Assembly (NCBI RefSeq): GCF_026914265.1
Contig: NC_069122.1
Location: 34,523,473-34,587,472 of the forward strand
Origin: Mya arenaria
Taxonomy: Eukaryota > Mollusca > Bivalvia > Myida > Myidae
DNA length: 64,000 nucleotides
Direction: 5' to 3'
A program made the translations under genes and the position numbers. The notes under the pieces are model-generated. The model ran no database searches. It had not been told where the DNA came from and was given only the letters and a program-made list of their open reading frames with translations. Below are positions 45,101 to 55,258 of the stretch, one piece after another. Within the stretch, counting starts at the first letter, position 1. Each line of letters opens with the position of its first letter.

Positions 45101-48100
45101 TTCTCACGACGAACTTAATCAAATTGAGCACCAATACAGTAGAAGGAATACATATATATTATAAATTATCAAACACTTGCTGGAACAATTCCATGACATA
45201 TTAAGACACAGCTGGGATTATTCAAACAGATATCAAACAGTTTAAAGAAAACAGTTGAAATATCAATACAAGCAAACGAAATTTTGAATTAAATATTGTT
45301 GCAAAATAGTCTTCACCCGACTTTTGAATCAAAATGGACAGAAACTCTGGAAATTATTGGAAATCTGAAAGAGAAAAAAAATGGTAACGTTTACAAATCA
45401 ATGATGAATAAAACGCTGCGTAGCTTCAACTACAAATTCCTGATGAGAATACCACCGACGAACCATTTCTGTTTAAATTCAAATTAGGCGATTTCAGTCT
45501 ATGCTTATTCAAATGTACAATCAATTTATCATGGGAATGTAAAAAAACCCACACACAACAGTTTTGAAATAAATTTAACAATTTACAAACATGAAGCCCT
45601 ATTTGGAAAAGTCCATGAAAACAAAAACAGTAATATTTGTATTTTAAAGCACCTTAATAAAATTGTTAATTAACTTAACAAAATGAAATGATAGACGATT
45701 AGATTTCGATGCTTATTTGCCCTATCTGAAATTAGAATAAAACAATGAAGACTAAATAGCATTGAACAATGATTACTATTCATAAAACAAACACATATAG
45801 CCTTAATAAAGCATGCATCAACATATTTTTCCTCAAATAATTCAAGTAATATTATTAACATAAAAAAGAAAATCAATGTGTGTGTGTGTGTGTGTTTGTG
45901 TGTGGGTGTGTGTGCGCGCGCGTGCGTACGTGCGTGCGTATGCGTGTGTGTGAACCAGTATTTAATGTAATATAATTTTGGAAACCTGGTAACGCACTAG
46001 TCATTAATCTACGAACGGGCCTCAATTTTTCACTATTTAGCATTATCACTATCTCGATCCGAACAGGGCGGTTTATTTGTAGTCGTGACGTAGAATTATT
46101 TTTAACGCGTATCCGAGCCGCAGGATTTCTATTAAGCCACTTCGCTATTGATATTCTTGTCAATTTCAAATACAACTAATGTACTGCCAGAATTGCTTAT
46201 ATTTACGAAAAAAGCTAATGATTATTCTGTTATTTATCTTTTCATTTATTTTTTAAGCGATTTTTTCGGCAAAACTGAGGGTAACCAATTTACTAAATTT
46301 TGTAAACTACCCACTAACTGGGTCAGGTACTGTTTATATCTAATGTTTAACTGAATAATTCCAACTGTGGTTTGTTGAATAGTTTATCGTTTGAAGTATT
46401 AAGTTTATCGAAACATAATTTCACTGTTCCACTCATTTTATAGAGCGAGATTAAAAATTGAATATCAATTAATGCAATTAAATATAAATTTATCATTTAT
46501 TTTTGATGAATGATAAGCAGGAAAGAAATATGTTTGTTTCAGTTTAACTTAAAAAAACAATACATTTCATCGCGTGAACATTAAAAGGAAACATTTTCAA
46601 CAACTTTTATCTTACATCGACGTTAAAATATATCATCCATGTAATTAAATGAGCGAAAAAGGTCATATCGATAAAGATCTTTCTTTACACGTGAAACCCA
46701 TTCAAATGATAACGAAAGGAAATAAAGTCACTACGAATTCACGTTTCAAGTTCGTGTTCATCGTTTACTTATATCATCGAATAATTAAACAAGTGGAAGA
46801 ATAAATTAATTATAATTTTGAATGCTTAAATGAATGAACTACCAGTTACATTGAAAGCGATCGTCAAATAATATACTGTTACTCTAAGCTGCACTCTCAC
46901 AGATCAGCTGATTTTGTAGTCAATGCCTTCAATTAAGTTATATAAGAAAACTCACATTAGCACATATATTCCAATTGTTTGGAAAACTGTTAGTTATATG
47001 GTTTGTTCACGCCATATCTTCTACATGCATATAATACCTATACTGTCTGCCGTTGTTTAGATGTCATTGTGGACGTTTACAAGCGCAGATATATGTCGGC
47101 ACAAAACTTAAAGTGACACTCTGATTCAAAATCCATACATACACATGTAAACTAAACATACATTTTGTGTGATAAATCTTTAACTGCTTACAAAATAATG
47201 CAAATGGAAAATATTATAAGCTGAATTCGCAAAAATATTAAATGATTAGTGAGTGGTTAAAGATTTACTGTGATGTACTATCATCTCATAAGGTAGAAAT
47301 ACCTTGCTTTCCACACTTTTATTTCAAATTAGTATCCTTCATAAAAACATTGTTTTCGACATTTATTTATCCTTTTTGGTATATTAAAACATTTGTTTTA
47401 ATTGTGGTAAAGTGTATTTGGGAGTAAATATGTATCTTTAACATTAACGAAACTGAAAAATGGTAATGTTTTACCACATTTATCAATATTTTTAGGGTTA
47501 ACACGGAACGTTTGTCGAGTGCTGGACCAGCCCCTCATAATATCCGACCTTCAAAAGGGGCCGTGCACATAGCAGCCAGTAGGGGTTACGTGGATTATCT
47601 CCTCCATGACCAAAGGGCAAAAGACTTACTAGAGTGGACACGAAAAACAGACATACCTGACGAAACATACTTTTCCACGCTGAATAGCAACCCTCATTTA
47701 AATGTTCCCGGTTCTTATAATGGTAAAAAACTGCTATGTTGTTTCAAGAAACTGGGACCCGCTCATGGATTATCAAATTATTATTATCGTGTATATATAC
47801 AGCGAAATTCCAAAAGTTCTTATTTAAATTATCGAAAAATAAAACATTGAAATGCCTAGTTTTTTTACAATGGTATCTATATATCCAAAACGTCTTTAAA
47901 CAACAATGTTAAATGAGAAACCATATAAAAATAATCAAATTTTCTATATCGTGTATTGATTTATAGCGATATTACAAGACATCTTAATTTATCGAAAAAA
48001 ATACATTAAAATGCCCACTTTGGGGTTTTATTATGGTATGTGTACATACAAAATTTCTTTAAACGGGGTTTATGTTTAGACTTTTGGCTACTGAGCTTGT

Positions 48101-50763
48101 TTTGTAGTTTTTTTCACTTTAGTATTTGAATGAACAAACAATTTTAAATAAGAAACTATTAGCTGCAACTCACTTACTTTCTTGTTTGAGGCTCTAAGAA
48201 TTGTTTTATCCAGTATCTGATTTTTTTACAATGGATAAATGAAATCAATAGTTTGATTTAACAATAAATAAAATTTAATGTAACTCTTGGAGTGTTCCGC
48301 AATAATTACTATGGTACTTGTGCACATATCACTTGTACACTCGCACCAGATTTTCAAACTCAATAAAAAAATATCTTATAATTCCAATCTAAAAATTATA
48401 ATACCGAAATTTAAAAAAAAAAGATTATACAAGGTGCATATTTATATAAAAAAAATATTTTTCAATATTTTTCACATTTTCGGTATTATATTTTTTTGTT
48501 TGGAATTATAAGATTTTTTTTATTTAAAAAAATGATTGAGTTTAAAAATCCGGTGCCAGTGCATCTGTAGTATTCCCTGTAGTCTACATTGTGTTATTTG
48601 TTAATGTATTTATCTACTAATAAGAGCCGGTTTTCATAAAACATCTTAAGTCATTCCCAAACTAAGGTCAATTTCTTAAGCTGAGTTTCCTACTAGGCAT
48701 TTGATATAATGACATTATAATGTCAAAACTGTTATATGTTTATAATACTTGATGCACAATTAAAACTTCTATTATTACTTTTTTGGGTTGCTTTTGCTTT
48801 TAATTTGTCTTTGACAAGTTTAAGAAATTGACTTAAGTGAGGAAATTATTAATACTGGCCCTGGTGATAATACAAAATGTAATCTTTTAATGTATTTAAG
48901 GTAGCTTCGTAGCTGACCTAAACACAACACAACCCTCTTCATTCACTCGCTACAAGTTATGGATATTTGACGGGCACGAAGAACACTGCCAGGGACAGTT
49001 TGTGCGAAATATCTGCATTTTTGGAGTCGGTAAAACATTTTTCATTGAAATGTGTAAAACATATCTGTATATTAGGGGTCGGTAAAATCGTTGACAAAAC
49101 TTTGTACATAACATCTGCATTTTTGGCTTCACCAAATATTTCTGACAGGATAACTTTAGCGACATGGTTTCATTTTGGGCGGCGGTAAATGTTTATTTTG
49201 AAATAGTGTGCTAAATATTTGTATTTAGGGCTTCATTACATGAAAACTTGTTCGGTTTTTCTTTGGTTTTGGCGTCAATTAGTATTGTGTGTAAATTATC
49301 AATCTTAAGTAGGCTTCGCTTAAGATGTTTTACACGTAAATTTCTGAGAAATATTTTAGCCTAAACCTCTGTGCGAAATATATGTACATGTGGTGTCGGT
49401 AATTCTATTTAGCACGTACGTTTTAGCGAAATACCTGCTATGTCGGGTTTCGATAAAACAATTTTAATGGAAATGTGTTTGAGGTACCCGTCATTAAGGA
49501 GTCGGTTAAATTGTTGGCATGCAAGTGCTGTTCAAAATGTATGTGTATGTCGTCGGTATATAATTTCTTCATAAACATTTGTACGAAACATTCTCATGAA
49601 TGATGTTCAGAACTATATTCGACATTCTAAACGTTTCTGATCTCCTGCATTAATTAGAACACACTTTAATCTACCATTGATCTGACCTGTCGACTTCCCC
49701 ACCCTCATCGTTTTCTCTGGCTCTACCTTCTTATTATTTCAATAGTATCATTTTCTCCTTTCTTTATAACTCCTTACTCCTCGCACGTTTGCTCGAAATA
49801 TATGCATTGTGCGAGACAGTTATAGTTTTACATAGGAGTTTGAGTGAATTATATTTAATATTTCAAATATTTTGGAAAATAGTGTTGGCTTGGATATTTT
49901 GGCGATGTATATTTGCTTTAAGCGTCATGAAATATTGTTGACTTCGAAATAACTTGAAGTTGGCCGCCGACAATAGAAGTTTGTTAAAATATCTGCGATC
50001 TTGTCATAGAAGTGTGTGCTAAATGTTTGCATTTTCGGCATCGATATTTGTTTAATGATATCTTTGGCACGAATATCTGCAGGCAAATATTTGGATTCAT
50101 TAATTTTGTACCTGAATGTGTGCGCAAAACATGAGCAGTAAAGGCGTTGGCTTATAAAATTGCGTCCATATCGTAAATCAATTTTAGCATGAACTTAAGT
50201 AAAAGTGCAGTTTTGTAGTGTTGGCTTGAAAATTGTTGAGTAATATTTGTATCTTTTGCTTCGCTAAATAGTTTGGGTATGAGGGTTCGTGTGGCATTTA
50301 TCATATTGTGGACTATTAAAACAGTGGTATTCAGCTTTGTCGTTAGTTTTTCAAAATCATCAGGTCGTACTATCAAAAGGTCAATGTCATATTCCCGGTT
50401 CATCGCGCGATATTGTTTATAAGATTATCACATTTTGTTGATAAATGTAATCTCGTCTATGATTCATCCCGTCTGATTAGCGTGGTTACTTGTGTGTGAG
50501 TGTGTGTTTGGGGTTGACAGGTGGTATCCCAAACGTAAATTTTAAAACGGAAAATTTTCTTTTCAGGAGATTTGCCAGGATTAGCCGAAAGTGAAATGCT
50601 ATTTGCCAACAAATTTTTCCTCGATTTTCAACCATTGGCCCGAGAGTGTTTGGACGAACTGTTGAACAATCGAACTAGGGAGGAATATTTAGGAAATCTT
50701 TATTTCAATGACAGTTTTTATGCACAGCAAGACTTTGTGATTAATCAAGTACGATTGAGCTGA
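41244..50763 (+). CDS. Gene C: GCNT-like beta-1,6-N-acetylglucosaminyltransferase
   Basis: Exons 41244-42109, 47496-47722, 48901-49029 and 50567-50763 total 1419 nt, an intact frame of 472 residues plus stop. Type II membrane anchor at about residues 4-25 (YLVLLSLTIAAFMCIGIYF). Catalytic-domain blocks match C2GnT1: CTHFVTHRGYIT, FPIAFSILIH, LLRAIYRPQNLYCIHVDTKS, NLTGQEFPLRTN, IPDE (Glu about 345, catalytic base), CQGQFVRNICIFGV and LFANKF. All eight disulfide Cys are present; the usual unpaired Cys is Thr, as in B. An in-frame GTG-TTT-AAA precedes the chosen ATG. The same exon 1 could also splice in phase to the downstream exon set D. Confidence 0.88.
42285..42720 (+). repeat. Interspersed repeat fragment in intron 1
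   Basis: Relative of 37436-37710. A 67-codon frame inside (42448-42651) has no recognisable similarity. Confidence 0.45.
42721..43165. other. Intron 1 sequence, nothing recognised
   Basis: AT-rich, no gene or element identified before the duplicated block begins. Confidence 0.4.
43834..44100 (-). CDS. Small ORF with membrane segment, copy 1
   Basis: 88 codons on the minus strand: SDVKLKIISIMLSLAFVIAA then VLWIGHMANDINETLFDIGY and a polar tail ending LREMYLNRFTY. One hydrophobic segment near the N terminus gives a signal-anchor look. Its copy at 52116-52334 stays open with conservative and radical changes mixed. No family recognised; a remnant of an inverted GCNT-like exon 1 is conceivable but weak. 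Confidence 0.3.
   Translation of the reverse strand: MPKHSHYQRKICWISDVKLKIISIMLSLAFVIAAVLWIGHMANDINETLFDIGYRLLPQTIWSSNETRVSDKIYPLKLREMYLNRFTY
44338..45840 (+). mobile_element. LINE ORF2 fragment, degenerate
   Basis: Contains IIDLKQLGFIKEGYIGENVR, LVIDVMQYLEENK and GLLLFADFQKAFNSIDRS, the hallmark of a non-LTR reverse transcriptase. Later comes a WDKKQEKQKEIYCTKIMKT stretch typical of the region after the catalytic core in L1/Tx1-like elements. Several stops and a missing middle show it is dead. It ends near the TG microsatellite at 45875. Confidence 0.7.
45875..45953. repeat. Compound (TG)n/(CG)n microsatellite
   Basis: TG run interrupted by TTTG, GGG, GCGCGCGCG and TGCGTACG variants. The copy in the right duplicate (53422-53462) is a pure GT run. 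Confidence 0.95.
46886..47002. mobile_element. Truncated CTCACAGAT MITE
   Basis: Left terminus AGCTGCACTCTCACAGATCA is present. The rest, seen in the right duplicate at 54408-54712, is missing after GTTTGGAAAACTG, so this copy has lost its right half. Confidence 0.7.
47105..47445 (+). repeat. Interspersed repeat copy (intron 1 of C)
   Basis: Partner of 33800-34165. Absent from the right duplicate at the corresponding place before 55032 (about 54960), so either it was lost there or it inserted after the duplication. Confidence 0.6.
47496..47722 (+). CDS. Gene C exon 2
   Basis: 227 nt; acceptor TTTTTAG, donor GTAAAA. Encodes VNTERLSSAGPAPHNIRPSK, GAVHIAASRGYVDYLLHD, KTDIPDETYFSTL and NVPGSYN. 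Identical in protein to the D copy. Confidence 0.88.
48290..48580. mobile_element. Foldback element in intron 2 of C
   Basis: Arms GCACCAGATTTTCAAACTCA ... ATAATACCGAAA and the inverted TTTCGGTATTATA ... ATTGAGTTTAAAAATCCGGT. The loop is very AT-rich. Its copy in the right duplicate is 55808-56105. Confidence 0.75.
48901..49029 (+). CDS. Gene C exon 3
   Basis: 129 nt encoding SFVADLNTTQPSSFTRYKLW, IFDGHEEHCQGQFVRNICIF and GV; acceptor ATTTAAG, donor GTAAAA. Cys-x5-Arg-x2-Cys spacing as in C2GnT1. Confidence 0.87.
49030..50150 (+). repeat. Decayed exon 3-end repeats filling intron 3 of C
   Basis: Words of the exon 3 end, such as CGAAATATCTGCAT, TTTTGG(C/G)GTCGGTAAA and TTGTGCGAAA, recur at irregular spacing of about 45-55 bp: near 49075, 49115, 49170, 49225, 49280, 49390, 49435, 49490, 49545 and beyond 49790. 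They are too diverged for a simple array but match the gene B repeat unit in order (AAAT-ATCTGCAT, GGCGTCGGTAAA, then a T-rich stretch). Confidence 0.7.
50152..50403 (-). other. Antisense ORF in intron 3, copy 1
   Basis: 83 codons, MNREYDIDLLIVRPDDFEKL then NTTVLIVHNMINATRTLIPK. The copy at 57648-57899 is also open, but differences between the two are largely nonsynonymous. I see no family and treat it as probably non-coding. Confidence 0.2.
50567..50763 (+). CDS. Gene C exon 4
   Basis: Acceptor TTTTCTTTTCAG; encodes GDLPGLAESEMLFANKFFLD, ARECLDELLNNRTREEYLG and ends QQDFVINQVRLS before TGA. Contains the Lys and Cys expected in the C terminus of the family. Confidence 0.88.
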
Positions 50764-50956
50764 TATCATGAGAACGCACAATTACAGTGCTATTTTATCT
50801 TAAGGGCGAAGGTTGAAAGCATAATAGCCTACATTTATGATAAATATGTGCCCGCTTTTCTTGTAGGCAGGAATGATTTGTTTTAGAATAATGTTCAATA
50901 TTACTGAATGTTTATTATGCGCATAACTTTGTTTTGTTCATGAATCTTACCATCAG

Positions 50957-50962
50957 AATAAA
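50957..50962 (+). terminator. Candidate poly(A) signal of gene C
   Basis: AATAAA about 195 nt after the stop codon; the same spacing occurs in D at 58467. Confidence 0.5.
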
Positions 50963-52115
50963 AAATAATAATCTATAACTAACTTTTATATTCAGTTCAA
51001 ATGGATCATAAAACAGAACACATACATTCACCTGCAATGAAAATGTTACAAAATTCATCGATAACTTTTGATGTCCTATACACCGAACGTTCTAGTAATT
51101 CAAAATTTAATAATGTGGCTCGATTTGTTTGTTAAAGAGTGGTTGTGAATTGAAATAACGCACACGGGGCTGCAATCTCGTTCATCACAGTATCTTTAAA
51201 CTTCAAACAAAAACCATTGCTTAAAGGCCTAGTTTAAGGAATGTTTGGCATGCCAATCCCCTGCTCTGCATCTCCCGCTAAATGCACTGATGTCACAGTA
51301 GGGGCCAATTTGATATTCAGAGCAGAGATCTGATTAGACAATTAGGCAATTAGTTTAAGATCAATACACAGAGGTTGTGTACAGTACACGTTTTTCGTTT
51401 TTAAGTATATACGCAGTTGCAAAACCATTTATATTGTTCTTCATTTTATTGTATTAACTACCGTAAACTAACTTGTCCAGCCACTGTTTATATACCGCTT
51501 CAACCTATCAAAATAAATGATTGGTGACTGCTGATTTACTCATTGGACAAAATAACCACTAACATTTTGTGATTGACCGCATATACAATTCGCTCTATAA
51601 ATTGTCCATACTCACCGTTGAACGAGTTTGTAAGTAACTAACTGTTATATAGCTATATATACACATTATATTCATCTCTTGATACTTAAGTCTTCATCAA
51701 AAGATTGCCTTTCACATTGTTAAAAAGTTAAGCAAAATATACTTATCATTACAACAGTGCATTTTTTTAAACAAAGATAAGACCACATCACTTTAATGCG
51801 TACGTATTTTCCCCAAAAAACATCGAGCGAGCGGGCGAAAAAAAACAACAACTTACTTAGTTCGTTTTCAAACAATGTTGATTAATGAGGTCAATTTCGA
51901 TTACGGAACCTGTCCATTCACAAACAATTAACTAGGTTAAATTTGATATTAGAAAAAAATCACCACATTGGATACCACATGTTCTAAACAATCTTTAAGA
52001 AATTTGTAAATAAAATTTTGGTATTTTTATAATATAGACCAAGCCCGACTTAAGGGCATGCCGGGTCAGGACGTACGACAAAGTTTGAATAAAAGACGTG
52101 TTAATGCTAAACTTG

Positions 52116-52334
52116 TCAATATGTGAGCCTATTAAAATACATTTCTCTCAGTTTTAGTGGGGATATTTTATCTGAAGCACGCGTCTCATTACTAGACCAT
52201 ATTGTTTGAGGAAGTAAGCGATAACCGATATCACACAAGGTCTCATTAATGTCATTTGCCGTATAACCAATCCACAGTACTGCGGCTATCGCGAAAGCCA
52301 AACTGAGCAATATTGAAATAATCTTCAGTTTCAC
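52116..52334 (-). CDS. Small ORF with membrane segment, copy 2
   Basis: 72 codons: MKLKIISILLSLAFAIAAVL then WIGYTANDINETLCDIGYRL, ending LREMYFNRLTY. Copy of 43834-44100; the upstream extension there (MPKHSHYQRK) is interrupted here. Function unknown. Confidence 0.3.
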   Translation of the reverse strand: MKLKIISILLSLAFAIAAVLWIGYTANDINETLCDIGYRLLPQTIWSSNETRASDKISPLKLREMYFNRLTY

Positions 52335-52699
52335 GTCACTTATTCAACATATTTCTCTTTGATAATGAGAATGTTTTGGCAATATTATTTGACATTTGTG
52401 ATGCGCCTATAGTTCTGTCGCCCTTTTTATGGATCACACCTTTAGTACAGGCTTCTGGATATATTCCATTATCAAAAATATAGTCGAATACAGTAACTCA
52501 TTACAGTGAAATAAATTGTTTTGCATTGATGAAAAAATCCCAAAACATACCACCGATATCACAGTTTTTGTGTCTAGACATAGAACTAATTGTATTCCAA
52601 ATCTCATCTAAAGTAAACGTTCAATCAAGATTTTCTTTGAGATATTCTTATATTATAAAATAGCAACGAACGCAATAGTTTATTTAGAATCTAAAACTG

Positions 52700-53400
52700 C
52701 CTTAAATTATTGACTTGGAGCAATTGGGTTTTATCAAAGAAAGATACATTGTCGAAAATGTTCGACTTATCATAGAAGCTATGCAATATCTTGAAGAAAA
52801 CAAATAACCTGGACTCCTTTTGTTTGCTGACTTTCAAAAAGCATTTAATATATTGATCGCTCCTGACATTTGACATTTAAATAATGTCTCAGAAAAATAT
52901 ATTAAATCTTTAAAAAGTTCCGATCAAAACCTCAACACTTATGAATCCATCGTTCTTAGAGTGGGTACTTAAACCCACCCATAAAACTTTGCAATTATAA
53001 AGCCATTTATTTGGACTTCAGAATGCTCAACAGCTTTACGTATGACCTTCTTTGAAAATAGACGTGCATCAATAGACACAAAGTCGAAGAATTTCATAAA
53101 GTAATAAACATTGGGAACACAGACAATACAGACAACTAACGTGAACGGGTAAAGAGACCGAAGTGAAAACATATGAGTTACTAAAAAATCATTCATCATA
53201 CCCATTCACGGTACTCGCATATCCAAGCAAGTGTATTGTTAAAAACATTTAACAAGCTATCTTCAAATTAATTTAGAAAAAGAAGCAAGAGAAATAAAAA
53301 GAAATATATTGTACCAAAAAAAAATGAAAACGGTGGACTACAACTTACAAATATCGAAATCTTTCTTTACCCCATAAAAGCTGTCTTTGTTTTAAAAAAT
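52700..53400 (+). mobile_element. LINE ORF2 fragment, duplicate copy
   Basis: Copy of the left part of 44338-45840 with the later part deleted; starts in LEQLGFIKERYIVENVRLI and ends directly before the GT run. Confidence 0.7.
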
Positions 53401-53419
53401 GTTGTTTTTTAAAAGAAAA

Positions 53420-53421
<2 letters not shown>

Positions 53422-53462
<41 letters not shown>
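53422..53462. repeat. (GT)n microsatellite
   Basis: About 19 uninterrupted GT units at the same place as the compound run at 45875. Confidence 0.97.
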
Positions 53463-53465
<3 letters not shown>

Positions 53466-54407
53466 GTAAAATCGTTTTATTCAACATAAATAATGTTAAT
53501 ATATATGTATGAGTATAAGTTTATATACGATTATATATATCGTATTTTGGAGTTAGAAGTGACAATACTAACTCATCCCTGACTCTGCTGGTACAATTGC
53601 TTTTTAATAAACAAGTATTTTATGTTATATAATTTTGGAAACCTGGCAACGCACTAGTCATTAATCTACGAACGGGCCTCATTTTTTCACTATCTAGCAT
53701 TATACAATCTCGATCCCAACAAGGCTGTTTATTTGTAGTCGTGACGTAGAATTATGATTAGCGCGTCTCCGAGCAGCAGGATTTCTGTTAAGCCACTTCG
53801 CTAATGATATTCTTATCAATTTTAAATACAACTTATGTACCGGCAAAATTGCTTATATTTACGAAACAGGCTAATGATTATTCTGTTATATATCTTTTCA
53901 TTTATCTTTTTAAGCGAACTTTTCGGCTAAACTGAAGGTAACCAATTTACTTAAGGCCTTTTTGCATGCTTTTCGGTGGTTTGTTGAACAGTTCATCGTT
54001 TGAAGTATTGAGTTCATCGAAACATAAGTTCACTGTTCCACTCATTTTACAGAGCGAGTTTAAAAATTGTGCGATTTTGCAATGAAATATCAATTTATTA
54101 TTTAATTTTGATGAATGTTAAGCAGGAAAGAAAATGTTTTTTTTTCAATTAAACTTATAAAACAATACATTTCATCTCGTGAACACTAAAAGGAAGCTTC
54201 TATCTTACATCGACGTTTAAAAATAGCATCCATATAATTAAATGACCGAAAAAGGTCATATAGATAAAGATCTTTCTTTGCACGTGAAACCCCTTCAAAT
54301 GATAACAGAATGAAATAAAGTCACTACGAATTCAAGTTTCAAATTCGTGTTTATCGTTGACTTAAATTGAAAGCGATGATCAAATTATATACTGTTACTT
54401 AGAGCTG

Positions 54408-54712
54408 CACTCTCATATATCAGCTGATTTTGTATTCAATGCCTTCAATTAAGTTATATGATAAAACTCACATTAGCACATATATTCCAATTGTTTGGAA
54501 AACTGCCGAGGATGTTGGGAAACTGCAAATGTTTTCATTTTCTGAAAACGTTTGTTACGAAAAATACCCGTAAAACATAAAATTTCGAACGTAAATATTA
54601 AGAACTGGACTACAGTCATATATTTATGGTTTCCAGACACTTACGCATACATTTGCTCATTCCTTTACAAAAAAAATTGTCAAAACGGTCATTCTGTGAG
54701 AGTGCAGCTTTA
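54408..54712. mobile_element. CTCACAGATT MITE, full-length copy
   Basis: AGAGCTGCACTCTCATATAT at the left and CATTCTGTGAGAGTGCAGCT at the right form inverted termini. About 305 bp, no coding content. Same family as 7705-8048. Confidence 0.75.
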
Positions 54713-55031
54713 AATTGTGATTATTTGGAGCTTGTAGATAAACGCCGTTCTTTATATGCCCATGACAGAACAGATATAATGACTAAGTTATTAATATAGA
54801 TCTATATATAAACCACAGCGAAAATATTTGTACATAATTCAAAAAATATCCTTGACATTAACGTTTATCTATTAGTCATATGGTTTTTCTACTATACAAG
54901 ACCCATACTGTTTGCCTTTGTTCACTTGTCATTGTCAAAGTTTGCAAACGCAGATTGTGTCGGAACAAAACTTAACATTAACGAAACTGAACAAAATGGT
55001 AATGTTTTACCGCATTTATCATTACTTTTAG

Positions 55032-55258
55032 GGTTAACACGGAACGTTTGTCGAGTGCTGGACCAGCCCCTCATAATATCCGACCTTCAAAAGGGGCCGT
55101 GCACATAGCAGCCAGTAGGGGTTACGTGGATTATCTCCTCCATGACCAAAGGGCAAAAGACTTACTAGAGTGGACACGAAAAACAGACATACCTGACGAA
55201 ACATACTTTTCTACGCTGAATAGCAACCCTCATTTAAATGTTCCCGGTTCTTATAATG
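55032..55258 (+). CDS. Set D exon 2
   Basis: Protein identical to gene C exon 2, including KTDIPDET with the catalytic Glu. Acceptor ACTTTTAG, donor GTAAAA. Confidence 0.8.

Larger units (their letters stand above)
43166..51395 (+). repeat. Segmental duplication, left copy (exons 2-4 of C)
   Basis: Begins at TATTGTTCTTCATTTTATTG and ends at GTTGTGTACAGTACACG. The same order of landmarks (minus-strand ORF, LINE piece, TG microsatellite, MITE, exon 2, foldback, exon 3, exon 4) recurs at 51430-58902. The copies lie in direct tandem about 35 bp apart. Confidence 0.88.

Noticed and set aside
45873-46175. 100-codon frame ending in Thr-His repeats
   Set aside because: Runs through the TG microsatellite; no homology or start context.
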